From Bradyrhizobium centrolobii (GTDB taxonomy: Bacteria > Pseudomonadota > Alphaproteobacteria > Rhizobiales > Xanthobacteraceae), in NCBI RefSeq assembly GCF_001641635.1, contig NZ_LUUB01000082.1, positions 1-33,059 on the forward strand: a DNA stretch of 33,059 nt. Reading direction: 5' to 3'. Positions 7,226 to 15,415 of the stretch are shown one piece after another; within the stretch, counting starts at the first letter, position 1; every line of letters begins with the position of its first letter. The notes beneath the pieces were generated by a model that was given only the letters and a program-made list of their open reading frames with translations, was not told the origin of the DNA and did not search any database. The position numbers and the translations under genes are program-made.

Positions 7226-8026
7226 ATGACGACGCCCGTGGCGCTCACCATCGCCGGCTCCGATTCGAGCGGCGGCGCCGGCATTCAGGCGGACCTGAAG
7301 ACCTTTGCCGCGCTCGGCGTCTTTGGTGCCTCCGCCATCACGGCGTTGACGGCGCAGAACACAAAAGGCATCACCGGCATCCATGCGGTGCCGGCCGAGT
7401 TCGTCGCCGCGCAGATCGATGCGGTGTTCTCCGATCTCGACGTCGGCGCGGTGAAGATCGGCATGGTGGCGCAGGCTGCGAGCATCGATGCGATCGCGGC
7501 CGCGCTCTCGCGCTGGGCGCCTCGGTACGTCGTGCTCGATCCCGTGATGGTCGCAACTTCCGGCGATCGCCTGCTCGCCGCTGATGCCGTCGAGGCCTTG
7601 CGCACGAAGCTGATCCCGCTCGCTTCCGTGCTCACCCCCAACCTGCCGGAGGCCGCAGCTCTCCTGGGCGAGCCGGTCGCTTCGAGCGCAGCCGACATCG
7701 AGGGCCAGGGGCGCCGCCTGCTGGCGCTTGGCTGCCGCGCGGTTCTGATCAAGGGCGGACACGGCGAGGGCCCTGAGAGTATCGACCATCTCGTCGATTC
7801 GGAAAAAACGATCGCGCTCGCCGCGCCGCGCGTTGCCACCAGGAACACCCATGGCACCGGCTGCTCGCTGTCCTCGGCGATCGCGGCGGGTCTGGCGAAG
7901 GGCGAGGACCTCGAGCAGGCGGTGCGCAGCGCCAAGACCTGGATCAGCGCCGCGATCGCCGCCGCCGACCGCTTCAGCGTCGGCCATGGCCATGGGCCGA
8001 TCCATCATTTCCACAGGTTCTACTGA
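7226..8026 (+). CDS. thiD: Hydroxymethylpyrimidine/phosphomethylpyrimidine kinase
   Basis: This cytosolic enzyme of thiamine synthesis phosphorylates HMP and then HMP-P to HMP-PP. It is 266 residues, normal for the family. It shows the N-terminal TIAGSDSSGGAGIQADLK signature, ALTAQNT, DPVMVATSG, LTPNLPEAAAL, VLIKGGHG, and the C-terminal NTHGTGCSLSSAIAAGLA motif with the catalytic Asp/Cys-loop region. ATG 7226 fits the domain start. No other thi gene is nearby and no TPP riboswitch was recognised in the 155-bp upstream gap, which holds a small imperfect palindrome (about 7188-7210). A hairpin at 8049-8068 follows the stop. Confidence 0.93.
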   Translation: MTTPVALTIAGSDSSGGAGIQADLKTFAALGVFGASAITALTAQNTKGITGIHAVPAEFVAAQIDAVFSDLDVGAVKIGMVAQAASIDAIAAALSRWAPRYVVLDPVMVATSGDRLLAADAVEALRTKLIPLASVLTPNLPEAAALLGEPVASSAADIEGQGRRLLALGCRAVLIKGGHGEGPESIDHLVDSEKTIALAAPRVATRNTHGTGCSLSSAIAAGLAKGEDLEQAVRSAKTWISAAIAAADRFSVGHGHGPIHHFHRFY

Positions 8027-8048
8027 TTTTGGCCGCGATTGCAGCGGG

Positions 8049-8068
8049 AGCGGCGCATCAGCGCCGCT
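8049..8068 (+). terminator. Hairpin after thiD
   Basis: A perfect 8-bp stem AGCGGCGC / GCGCCGCT with an ATCA loop starts 22 bases after the thiD stop. There is no U-run after it, so it may be a weak terminator or a 3'-end stabiliser. Confidence 0.45.
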
Positions 8069-8256
8069 GGCGTTAACCTATTCAGCTAGGGGTTCCCCGA
8101 GGTTTTGCGGAGACCGTTGCGGCCCTATGTCGCCTGATTGTCGCATGCGGCTGATATCCGCGAGGAGGGCGAGGCGAGGTTTGATTCGTATCTGAGGGTG
8201 CCTCACAGGTTCAATCGGTCATCCCCCTGTCACGGGACATAGTTACAGGCTGGCGC

Positions 8257-9069
8257 ATGGGAAGTTACGATGTGAGTGACGAGAGCCCGGAGCGGCGCTT
8301 TCGCACGTTGTTCATCTCCGACGTGCATCTCGGGGCCCGCGGTTCGCAAGCCGACCTTCTGCTGGATTTCCTGCGCTACCATGACGCCGACACCATCTAC
8401 CTCGTCGGCGACATCGTCGACGGTTGGGCGCTGAAATCGAGCTGGCACTGGCCGCAATCGCATAACGACCTCGTCCAGAAGTTGCTGCGCAAGGCGCGCA
8501 AGGGCGCCAAGATCATCTACATTCCCGGCAACCACGACGAGTTCCTGCGCAACTACTACGGCACGCATTTCGGTGGCATCGACGTCGTCGAGAACACCGT
8601 CCATACCGGCGTGGACGGCAAGCGATATCTCGTCATCCACGGCGACATCTTCGATCTCGTGGTGCAGAACGCGCGCTGGCTCGCCCATCTCGGCGACAAG
8701 GCCTACGACTTCGCGATCCAGATGAATCGCTTCGTCAACTTCTTCCGCCGCATGTTCGGCGTGCCCTACTGGTCGCTGTCGCAATGGGCCAAGCAGAAGG
8801 TCAAGAACGCCGTCAACTATATCGGTGCGTTCGAGCAGGCGCTCGCCGCCGAGGCGCGGCGCCATGAGGCCGACGGCGTGATCTGCGGCCACATCCACTA
8901 CGCCGTGATCCGCGACGAGGCCGGCATCCGCTACATGAACTGCGGCGACTGGGTGGAGAGCTGCACGGCGCTCGTCGAGCACGACGACGGCCATTTCGAG
9001 ATCATCACCTGGGCCGATCAGCTGCGAAAGGCGGTCCCCGTCGCGCCGGTAGCCGTAAGAGCCGCTTGA
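8257..9069 (+). CDS. LpxH-like metallophosphoesterase (UDP-2,3-diacylglucosamine diphosphatase family)
   Basis: This is a 270-residue calcineurin-like phosphoesterase with a complete metal site: D22/H24 (SDVHLG), D52 (VGDIVDGW), N92-H93-D94 (GNHDE), H128 (HGD) and H212/H214 (GHIH). Database tools would assign it to the UDP-2,3-diacylglucosamine diphosphatase group of lipid A synthesis. Alphaproteobacteria usually use the unrelated LpxI for that step, so this protein may act on another nucleotide-sugar or lipid pyrophosphate. The hydrophobic, amphipathic stretch at 150-200 would suit a lipid substrate. Its stop codon overlaps the ATG of the following glycosyltransferase (TGATG), so the two are translationally coupled and probably share a pathway. 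The biochemical assignment beyond the superfamily is inference. Confidence 0.8.
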   Translation: MGSYDVSDESPERRFRTLFISDVHLGARGSQADLLLDFLRYHDADTIYLVGDIVDGWALKSSWHWPQSHNDLVQKLLRKARKGAKIIYIPGNHDEFLRNYYGTHFGGIDVVENTVHTGVDGKRYLVIHGDIFDLVVQNARWLAHLGDKAYDFAIQMNRFVNFFRRMFGVPYWSLSQWAKQKVKNAVNYIGAFEQALAAEARRHEADGVICGHIHYAVIRDEAGIRYMNCGDWVESCTALVEHDDGHFEIITWADQLRKAVPVAPVAVRAA

Positions 9070-10112
9070 TGCGCATCCTGGTCGCGACCGACGCCTGGCA
9101 CCCGCAAGTCAACGGTGTGGTTCGGACGCTGACCAAGCTCGCCGAGGCGGCCAAGCCGCTCGGTGTCGAGTTCACGTTCCTCACGCCGCAATCTTTCCGC
9201 ACCTTTGCGATGCCGAGCTACCGCGACGTGCGCCTGGCGATGCCCCGCCCGGCGCGGATCGCCAAGCTGATCGAGGAGGCACGCCCCGACAGCATCCATA
9301 TCGCGACGGAAGGGCCGATTGGCCTGATGGTCCGCCGCTATTGTCGCCAGCGCAGGTTGCCGTTCACGACGAGCTTCCACACCCGCTTTCCCGAGTATGT
9401 CCGCGCCAGGGTGCCCGTTCCGGGATCCCTGATCTGGCGCGCGTTGCGCCGTTTCCACAGCGCGAGCCGGGCGGTGATGGCGGCGACGCCGGCGCTCGCC
9501 CGCGAGCTCACCGAGCGCGGTTTTGACAATGTCGTGCTGTGGCCGCGCGGCGTCGACACAGGGCTGTTCCACCCGCGCGCCATCGATCTCTGCCTGCCGG
9601 CGCCCGTATTCCTCTCGGTCGGCCGCGTCGCGGTGGAGAAGAACCTCGAGGCCTTCCTCGACCTCGATCTGCCCGGCACCAAGGTGGTCATCGGCGACGG
9701 CCCGGCGCGCGCTTCCCTCGAAGAGGCCTATCCGGACGCGATTTTCCTGGGGGAGAAGCATGGCGAGGCGCTCGCGGAAATCTATGCCGCGGCCGACGTC
9801 TTCGTATTTCCCAGCAAAACCGATACCTTCGGCCTCGTCCTGCTGGAAGCGCTGGCGAGCGGGCTGCCGGTCGCGGCCTTCCCGGTGAAGGGCCCCCGTG
9901 ACGTGATCGGCGATGCCCCGGTCGGTGCGCTGGATCAGGATCTGCGCAGCGCGTGCCTTGCGGCGCTCGACATCTCCCGGCAGGCCTGCGTCGAATTCGC
10001 CGCCAACTACACCTGGGAGGTCTCGGCTCGGGCCTTCGTCGACAGCATCCGGGCAGTTGGCGCGGTGCTGCCGGGCAGGACCGGGGCGCAAGAGGCGCGC
10101 TTCGTCGCCTGA
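9069..10112 (+). CDS. GT4-family glycosyltransferase
   Basis: This is a 347-residue GT-B glycosyltransferase. The N-terminal acceptor domain opens with MRILVATDAWHPQVNGVVRT. The C-terminal domain has FLSVGRVAVEKNLEAFL, VIGDGPAR, and the nucleotide-sugar site SKTDTFGLVLLEALASGLPV, where the first Glu of the usual E-x7-E is replaced, as in many relatives. The closest known types are diacylglycerol or phosphatidylinositol glycosyl/mannosyltransferases, so a glycolipid product is plausible. ATG 9069 overlaps the stop of the phosphoesterase gene (TGATG). Coupling to an LpxH-like hydrolase supports a membrane-lipid or cell-envelope role. Donor and acceptor cannot be read from sequence. Confidence 0.85.
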   Translation: MRILVATDAWHPQVNGVVRTLTKLAEAAKPLGVEFTFLTPQSFRTFAMPSYRDVRLAMPRPARIAKLIEEARPDSIHIATEGPIGLMVRRYCRQRRLPFTTSFHTRFPEYVRARVPVPGSLIWRALRRFHSASRAVMAATPALARELTERGFDNVVLWPRGVDTGLFHPRAIDLCLPAPVFLSVGRVAVEKNLEAFLDLDLPGTKVVIGDGPARASLEEAYPDAIFLGEKHGEALAEIYAAADVFVFPSKTDTFGLVLLEALASGLPVAAFPVKGPRDVIGDAPVGALDQDLRSACLAALDISRQACVEFAANYTWEVSARAFVDSIRAVGAVLPGRTGAQEARFVA

Positions 10113-10178
10113 CCGCCAAAAAATCCTCGCGCGGAGGTGTCTTGCCCGCGCCTCGCCAGCCGCGATACAAATCGTCCC

Positions 10179-11162
10179 ATGACGGAACAGCCCCTCCCGG
10201 TCGGCCCCGCCGACATCGATGCCGCAGCGCGCGTGATCGCGCCCTTTGCCATCCGCACCCCGCTGTTGTCCTTTCCCGTGCTCAATGAGCGCGTCGGCGC
10301 AAAGGTCTTCCTGAAGCCGGAGATGCTCCAGCGCACCGGCTCCTTCAAGTTCCGCGGCGCCTTCAACAAGGTCTCCTCGATCCCGCAGGACAGGCGGGGC
10401 GGCGGTGTCGTCGCCTTCTCCTCCGGCAACCACGCCCAGGGCGTGGCGGCGGCGGCAAAGATCCTCGACATGCAGGCGACCATCGTGATGCCGTCGGATG
10501 CGCCGCTGTCCAAGCGCGAGCGCACCAAGTCCTACGGCGCCGAGGTCGTGCTGTATGATCGCGACCGCGATGATCGCGAGGCGATCGCGCGCGGCATTGC
10601 CGAGAAGCGCGGTGCGACGCTGGTCAAGCCCTACGACGATCCCTTCGTGATCGCAGGGCAAGGCACGGCCGGCCGCGAGATCGCTGATGACATGACGGCG
10701 CTCGGCATAGCGCCCGACATCGTTGTCGCACCGGCATCCGGCGGCGGCCTGATCGCGGGCGTCGCGACCGCGGTCAAATCACGCTATCCGCAAGCCCAGA
10801 TCGTCGTGGCCGAGCCCGAGGCGTTCGATGATCACACCCGCTCGCTCGCCGTCGGCCACCGCGAGCCGCACCCGCCCGCGGGCCGCACCATCTGCGACGC
10901 GCTGATGGCCCTGATCCCCGGCGAGATGACGTTTGCGATCAACAGCAAGCTGCTGGCGCGCGGCGTCACCGCTTCGGATGTTGAAGTTGGCGCGGCCGTC
11001 GCCTTCGCCTATCGCGAGCTGAAGCTCGTGGTCGAGCCGGGCGGGGCGGTCGGGCTTGCCGCGCTGCTGGCCGGCCGCCTCGATGTCGCCGGCAGGAACG
11101 TTGTGATCGTGCTCTCCGGCGGCAATGTCGATGCCGACCTGTTCGCCGAGCTCGTCGCCTGA
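10179..11162 (+). CDS. Threonine/serine dehydratase, PLP fold-type II
   Basis: This is a 327-residue catalytic-domain-only dehydratase that deaminates Thr or Ser (or a related beta-hydroxy amino acid) to the 2-oxo acid. K57 in GSFKFRGA holds PLP. SSGNHAQG (81-88) binds the substrate carboxylate, the ASGGGLIAG loop (near 186-194) binds the phosphate, and VLSGGNVD near the C-terminus contacts the ring nitrogen. There is no C-terminal ACT domain, so it should lack isoleucine feedback and is more likely catabolic (TdcB-like), or a serine or hydroxyaspartate dehydratase, than biosynthetic IlvA. ATG 10179 is chosen; a longer in-frame reading from 10137 has no support. It is followed by a palindromic repeat and a terminator. 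Confidence 0.88.
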   Translation: MTEQPLPVGPADIDAAARVIAPFAIRTPLLSFPVLNERVGAKVFLKPEMLQRTGSFKFRGAFNKVSSIPQDRRGGGVVAFSSGNHAQGVAAAAKILDMQATIVMPSDAPLSKRERTKSYGAEVVLYDRDRDDREAIARGIAEKRGATLVKPYDDPFVIAGQGTAGREIADDMTALGIAPDIVVAPASGGGLIAGVATAVKSRYPQAQIVVAEPEAFDDHTRSLAVGHREPHPPAGRTICDALMALIPGEMTFAINSKLLARGVTASDVEVGAAVAFAYRELKLVVEPGGAVGLAALLAGRLDVAGRNVVIVLSGGNVDADLFAELVA

Positions 11163-11192
11163 CTCTTCATCGGTTGGTGTGAGCCGAAGTTG

Positions 11193-11323
11193 ACCTCTCC
11201 CGAAGGGAGAGGTCGGATCGCATCGACAGATGCGATCCGGGTGAGGGGTTACAGTCTCACTGAGCGCTGCGGCCCCTCACCCGGATTGCTGCGCAATCCG
11301 ACCTCTCCCCGTCGGGGAGAGGT
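11193..11323. repeat. Nested palindromic intergenic repeat
   Basis: This 131-bp element is made of hairpins within hairpins. The outer arms ACCTCTCCC/GGGAGAGGT (11193-11213) and ACCTCTCCCC/GGGGAGAGGT (11301-11323) are each self-complementary and also pair with each other. Inside are CGGATCGCATC/GATGCGATCC and GGGTGAGGGG pairing with CCCCTCACCC. I associate sequences of this kind with repeated intergenic elements in Bradyrhizobium genomes; the copy number cannot be judged from this window. Confidence 0.8.
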
Positions 11324-11375
11324 AAAGACAGAGACCTCGCTCTATCTCATCATGCTCCAAGTCCTCACATGAAGC

Positions 11376-11410
11376 AGGGGCAGAGCGTTGTCGCTCTGCC
11401 CCTTTGTTGT
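11376..11410 (+). terminator. Strong hairpin terminator between convergent genes
   Basis: A perfect 12-bp stem AGGGGCAGAGCG / CGCTCTGCCCCT with a TTGT loop (11376-11403) is followed by TTGTTGT. It serves the dehydratase side on the plus strand and may also stop read-through from the convergent Na/Pi cotransporter gene. Confidence 0.7.
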
Positions 11411-11503
11411 GTGCGCCTACGTGGCGCGATCAGTGCATGAAGCTGCGGCGAAGCAACGCGTTTGCGCATTGGATGCGCGCAAGCCGACGCTGGTCTCCTT
11501 AAT

Positions 11504-13192
11504 CTAGCCGCGACCGACAAGATGAGCTGCAGAGCGCCAGGCGTGGTACGACAGCCTTTCGAGGGTTCGAACCGTCTCGACGCGAAGGAGGGCGGCGTCG
11601 GCAGAGAGCGTGCCGCTGGCAACCGCGCCGAGCGTCGCGCTGCGGTGCGTGCGCAGCACCTCGGCAAGTTGCGTCGTGCAGCGCTCGAGCTCGGTAATAG
11701 CCTTGTCGGTCGAGAGCTCGCGAGGAACGGCCATGGCGTCGGCGTCAGGCGGGGGTGGCTCGACTTGCGGCGATGCATCGGCGCCCGGCGGCGCCGCCAC
11801 ACTGCGCGCAATCGCGGCTGCACCTTGCATCGCCTCGATGCACAGCTCTCTGGCGCGTTTGTCCTCCGGTCCGCCGTCCATGGAGCCGAAATCGGCTTCG
11901 CCACTCGCCGCTTCCGCCAGTCGAGACGCGTGGTCGAGTGCGTGGAGAGTGCTGGTGAGTCGTTCCTGCTCGTCGTCGGTGTCAGGAGGACCGCTGACGT
12001 CGGACAGGAACGTTTGCGCCTGGCGGAGCGCATCGGTGGCGTCCTGGACCGACACGGTGTCGTTCCCCAAGCGTATGAGTTTAGCGTCGCCGGCCAGTCG
12101 CGCCTCGATCGAACGGCATACCGTTGCGAGCGCGCGCGCGATCGTCAGCCGCACCGCCTCCACCGCCGCGATCGGGGTCGCAAGCGCCGAAGGATCGAGA
12201 CTCCGTGTCAGCGGCGCGCCGCGCTCGGGCAGAATCCACTCGACCAATCGCGTGAACCTGTCGATCAGCGGCAGCAGGACCGCCACGCCAACGACATTGA
12301 ACGCCGTGTGGTATCCGGCCAGCAGCGTGACGCCGTCGATCGTGTCCGAGGCACGCAGGAGCAAGGGCGTGACGACGGGAAAAAGCAGGACCGCGATGAG
12401 TGCGGCGATCAGCTTGAAAAGGACATAGGCGATGGCCAGCCGCTTGGCGGTGGTGCTCGCGCCGATCGCGGCCAGGGCAGAACTCGTGGCCGTTCCGATG
12501 TTCTGGCCGATGATCAACGCACAGGCCTGGTCCAGCCCGATCGCACCTGCGAAATAGCCGGACAAGGTCACCGCGATGGCGGCCGTTGACGATTGCATCA
12601 GCGCGGTCATGACCAATCCGATCACCACCAGCACCAGCACGCCGTACAGGCCCGACCACCATGGCGCCCCGGGACTACCGAGAACGGCAGGCAGGTCCGC
12701 CGGATGCAGTTGTTCCGCCAGCCCACCCATGCCCTGCTGCAGGGTCGTCAGGCCAAACAGCACCAGTCCGAACCCTGCGAGCGCGGCGCCGACCCCGGAG
12801 ATTCGTCCCCGGCCGAGAAGCTTGGTCAACGCGCCGACGAAGATCATCGGCAGTGCCGCGGCCGTGAGTGAGACGCGGACGCCGATCAGCGCGACCAGCC
12901 AGCCGGTCCCCGTGGTGCCGATATTCGCACCGAACACGAGGCTCAACCCTTGCTGGAACGTCAGCAAGCCCGCGCTGACGAGACCGATCGTCGTCATGGT
13001 CGTTGCGCTGGAGGACTGTACCAGGAGCGTGACAATGGCGCCCCAGACTGAGCCAAGCAGCGGCGTCGAGGCCGCCTTGCTGAGCACCGCGCGCAGGGCG
13101 GAGCCGGCCAGCGCCTTCAGGCCTTCCGTCATCACGGTCATGCCAAGCAGGAACAGACCTACGCCGCCGAGTGTCGCGATTGCCGTAGACAT
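11504..13192 (-). CDS. Na/Pi cotransporter family protein with C-terminal PhoU-like domain
   Basis: This inner-membrane transporter has 562 residues from ATG 13192, chosen because AGGAGC lies 7 bases upstream. The membrane half has the two inverted family repeats: QSSSATT (59-65) with GANIGTT (88-94), and QSST (200-203) with GQNIGTA (229-235). These form the sodium/phosphate site in the SLC34/NptA family. The C-terminal half (about 340-562) is cytosolic and helical, with an Ala/Pro-rich linker near 470-495. It resembles the PhoU-like helical domains found in this class. Import of phosphate by these bacterial proteins is often assumed rather than shown. It is apparently monocistronic and convergent with the dehydratase. 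Confidence 0.88.
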   Translation of the reverse strand: MSTAIATLGGVGLFLLGMTVMTEGLKALAGSALRAVLSKAASTPLLGSVWGAIVTLLVQSSSATTMTTIGLVSAGLLTFQQGLSLVFGANIGTTGTGWLVALIGVRVSLTAAALPMIFVGALTKLLGRGRISGVGAALAGFGLVLFGLTTLQQGMGGLAEQLHPADLPAVLGSPGAPWWSGLYGVLVLVVIGLVMTALMQSSTAAIAVTLSGYFAGAIGLDQACALIIGQNIGTATSSALAAIGASTTAKRLAIAYVLFKLIAALIAVLLFPVVTPLLLRASDTIDGVTLLAGYHTAFNVVGVAVLLPLIDRFTRLVEWILPERGAPLTRSLDPSALATPIAAVEAVRLTIARALATVCRSIEARLAGDAKLIRLGNDTVSVQDATDALRQAQTFLSDVSGPPDTDDEQERLTSTLHALDHASRLAEAASGEADFGSMDGGPEDKRARELCIEAMQGAAAIARSVAAPPGADASPQVEPPPPDADAMAVPRELSTDKAITELERCTTQLAEVLRTHRSATLGAVASGTLSADAALLRVETVRTLERLSYHAWRSAAHLVGRG

Positions 13193-13462
13193 GCGCGCTC
13201 CTGCTGTGGCCGATGATCGGGCGAGCTCGCGCACTGTATAGGAGTTGCAGAGCGAGCGCAGCCGACAAGGCTGGGGCGCGTAAGGTCGTGCGCAGACGGA
13301 TCGGCGCTGCGGCTAAAGCGGCGACGTTGTGCAGGTCGGCGACAGCAGGAGCTACGGACGCTTCATCATCCGCAAGGGCATGATCAGCGGCTGGGATGCG
13401 CCACCTGACAAGAGTGACGCCAGAGGACTACGGCGTGAATCGATTGAGGCCCCCGCTCGTGG

Positions 13463-13765
13463 TCAGCGCCAGGCGCTTTCGTTTTTCTGCTCGTAGTCCC
13501 TGAACGCCGTCTCGAGGCCACCCAGAACCTCGGCCGAGGTCTCGAACATCGCTTGCAGCTGCGGCTCGTCGACCTTCTTGATGTCCTCGCGCAAATGGTT
13601 GCGGATCTCCTGGAGTGCCTTCTGCATCTTCTGCGTATGATGCCAGGGAGCGCGATCTGCCGCACTTGCCAGGGCCAGTTTCCTCGCTGCTAATATCGTT
13701 TCGACGGACCCAAGGCGGTTCCGAAGAGACCGCGCGTTAACGGCTGGATGCTTGTGTCGTTCCAA
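13463..13765 (-). CDS. Small helical hypothetical protein
   Basis: The product has up to 100 residues, charged and mostly helical, with no signal peptide or membrane segment. The best-looking part is the C-terminal 54 residues, from MQKALQEIRNHLREDIKKVDEP to the end. The full frame needs a TTG start at 13765 without a clear ribosome site; ATG 13627 is the alternative and gives the 54-residue form. I do not recognise a family. It is divergent from padR, so the two would share the same short control region if the longer form is used. Confidence 0.5.
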   Translation of the reverse strand: MERHKHPAVNARSLRNRLGSVETILAARKLALASAADRAPWHHTQKMQKALQEIRNHLREDIKKVDEPQLQAMFETSAEVLGGLETAFRDYEQKNESAWR

Positions 13766-13789
13766 TTACGAACTCCGATAAAAGAGCGC

Positions 13790-14092
13790 ATGAAGTTCAA
13801 GGATCTGCTCACAGGGTTCATCAGGCTGCACATTCTGCACCACGCCGCGGAACATGAGATCTACGGCCAGTGGATGATCGAGGAGCTGGCGCGGCACGGC
13901 TACAGGCTCAGTCCCGGTACGCTCTATCCGCTGCTCCACGGCATGGAACGCAAGGGCTATCTGCGCTCGCGCAAGGAGCACCCCGGGCGAACAGCACGAA
14001 CGCTCTATCGCGCCACGCCGCTCGGCAGGAAGGGGCTTGCGCTCGCGAAGTCGCGCGTCCTCGAATTCACGGGCGAGGCCATGAAGGATTAG
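13790..14092 (+). CDS. PadR-family transcriptional regulator
   Basis: This is a 100-residue winged-helix repressor of the short PadR type. The N-terminal part (MKFKDLLTGFIRLHILHHAAEHEIYG) leads into the recognition helix region SPGTLYPLLHGMERKGYL (41-58), and the wing includes RTARTLYRATPLGRKGL (68-83). Little of the usual C-terminal dimer helix remains (about 84-100), which is typical of the shortest members. ATG 13790 is used; an in-frame start at 13748 would add 14 residues of no family similarity. It lies 64 bp before chrA on the same strand, with a perfect inverted repeat between them, so it probably controls chrA and perhaps itself. Confidence 0.88.
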   Translation: MKFKDLLTGFIRLHILHHAAEHEIYGQWMIEELARHGYRLSPGTLYPLLHGMERKGYLRSRKEHPGRTARTLYRATPLGRKGLALAKSRVLEFTGEAMKD

Positions 14093-14115
14093 AACTGGTC
14101 GGTAAGGCGGTTTTC

Positions 14116-14136
14116 CTTTATCGAAAGTCGATAAAG
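14116..14136 (+). promoter_or_regulatory. Perfect inverted repeat between padR and chrA, candidate operator
   Basis: Arms CTTTATCGA and TCGATAAAG flank a 3-base AAG centre, giving a perfect 9-bp dyad that ends 20 bp before the chrA start. Its size suits a dimeric winged-helix repressor. A related but broken sequence, TTACGA then CGATAAAAG, occurs just before the padR start (about 13766-13784). Binding by the adjacent PadR is inference. It is unlikely to be a terminator, having an AT-rich stem and no U-run. Confidence 0.55.
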
Positions 14137-14156
14137 ACAGATCGGGATCAAGCGTC

Positions 14157-15389
14157 GTGAGCGACATGAATTCTTCGGCCGATGCCTCGGTCGATCGTCG
14201 ATCCAGAACCGGCTCGCCGCTGGAAGTGCTGCGCATTTTCCTCAAGCTCGGGCTGACCTGCTTCGGCGGCCCAATCGCCCACATCGGTTATTTCCGCGAC
14301 GAGTTCGTTGTGCGGCGGAAGTGGATCGACGAGCACGCCTACGCCGATCTGGTCGGGCTGTGCCAATTCCTGCCGGGGCCCGCCAGCAGCCAGGTCGGCT
14401 TCTCCATCGGCCTGATGCGGGCCGGCTATCTCGGCGCACTCGCCGCCTGGACGGGTTTTACGCTGCCTTCGGCCGCGGCTCTCATCGTCTTTGCCTACGG
14501 AGCGGGAGCGTTGACCGGACCGGCGGGAGCCGGGCTGCTGCACGGGCTGAAGCTGACAGCGGTTGCCATCGTCGCGCAGGCGGTCTGGGGCATGGCGCGC
14601 AATCTCTGCCCTGATCGCGAGCGCGCGTCGATCGCGGCGGTGGCCGCGCTCATCCTCCTCCTCAGCACATCATCAGTGGTGCAGATCGGGGCGATCGTCC
14701 TGGGCGGACTCGCCGGCCTGTGGCTGTGCCGCAGCGAAGCGCCGGCGCCGTCCGGACACGTCGAGATGCCGGTCTCGCGCGGCGTGGGGCTGATCGCGCT
14801 TGCGGCCTTCTTCATCCTGCTGGCGGGCCTCCCGGTGCTTCGCACCCTGACGGGATCCACGGGCGTCGCCCTGTTCGATGCCTTCTACCGTTCCGGTGCA
14901 CTCGTCTTCGGCGGCGGCCATGTCGTTCTTCCGCTGCTGCGTGAAGCCTTCGTCGCTCCGGGCTGGCTCAGCGACGACGCGTTTCTGGCCGGCTACGGCG
15001 CTGCCCAGGCCGTGCCGGGTCCGCTTTTCACCTTCGCGGCCTATCTCGGCACCGTGGTCGCTCCCGAGCCGCACGGCCTCGCCGGAGCGGCTCTGGGCCT
15101 CATCGGCATCTTCCTGCCCGGGATACTGGTGCTGCTCGGCGCGCTGCCGTTCTGGGACGCCTTCCGAAAGCGCGCCGGCGCTCAGGCGATGATGCGCGGC
15201 GTCAACGCCGCCGTCGTGGGCGTGCTGGGGGCGGCGCTGTATGATCCGGTGTGGACTACCACAGTTCACGCTCCCAGGGATTTCGCCATCGCGCTCGTTG
15301 GCTTCGTCCTGCTGGTCGCCTGGCGCGCTCCCCCGCTCGTCGTCGTCGCCTTCAGCGCTGCTGCGGGTGTTGTCATGGCGCTTATCTGA
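14157..15389 (+). CDS. chrA: Chromate transporter, long-chain CHR family
   Basis: This inner-membrane protein has about 410 residues and two homologous CHR domains, the normal long-chain ChrA form that expels chromate. Domain 1 shows FGGPIAHIGYFRDEFV and QFLPGPASSQVGFSIG. Domain 2 shows FGGGHVVLPLLREAFV and AQAVPGPLFTFAAYLGT. About ten hydrophobic helices follow in the family pattern. GTG 14157 is taken as the start because GGGA lies about 10 bases upstream; ATG 14166 in the same frame is the alternative. It follows padR, which likely represses it through the dyad at 14116-14136. The 3' end is convergent with the next gene, 26 bp away. Confidence 0.92.
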   Translation: MSDMNSSADASVDRRSRTGSPLEVLRIFLKLGLTCFGGPIAHIGYFRDEFVVRRKWIDEHAYADLVGLCQFLPGPASSQVGFSIGLMRAGYLGALAAWTGFTLPSAAALIVFAYGAGALTGPAGAGLLHGLKLTAVAIVAQAVWGMARNLCPDRERASIAAVAALILLLSTSSVVQIGAIVLGGLAGLWLCRSEAPAPSGHVEMPVSRGVGLIALAAFFILLAGLPVLRTLTGSTGVALFDAFYRSGALVFGGGHVVLPLLREAFVAPGWLSDDAFLAGYGAAQAVPGPLFTFAAYLGTVVAPEPHGLAGAALGLIGIFLPGILVLLGALPFWDAFRKRAGAQAMMRGVNAAVVGVLGAALYDPVWTTTVHAPRDFAIALVGFVLLVAWRAPPLVVVAFSAAAGVVMALI

Positions 15390-15415
15390 TCTGCAGAGCT
15401 CGGAGAACTGTTTGC

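Noticed and set aside
9018..10661. 547-residue minus-strand frame across the glycosyltransferase and dehydratase genes
   Set aside because: It spans two recognised genes and their junction in antisense and has no recognisable domain.
13330..13440. Short protein-like stretch on the plus strand (VQVGDSRSYGRFIIRKG)
   Set aside because: It has no start signal or ribosome site and no known family; it could be a gene relic but the evidence is too thin to list.
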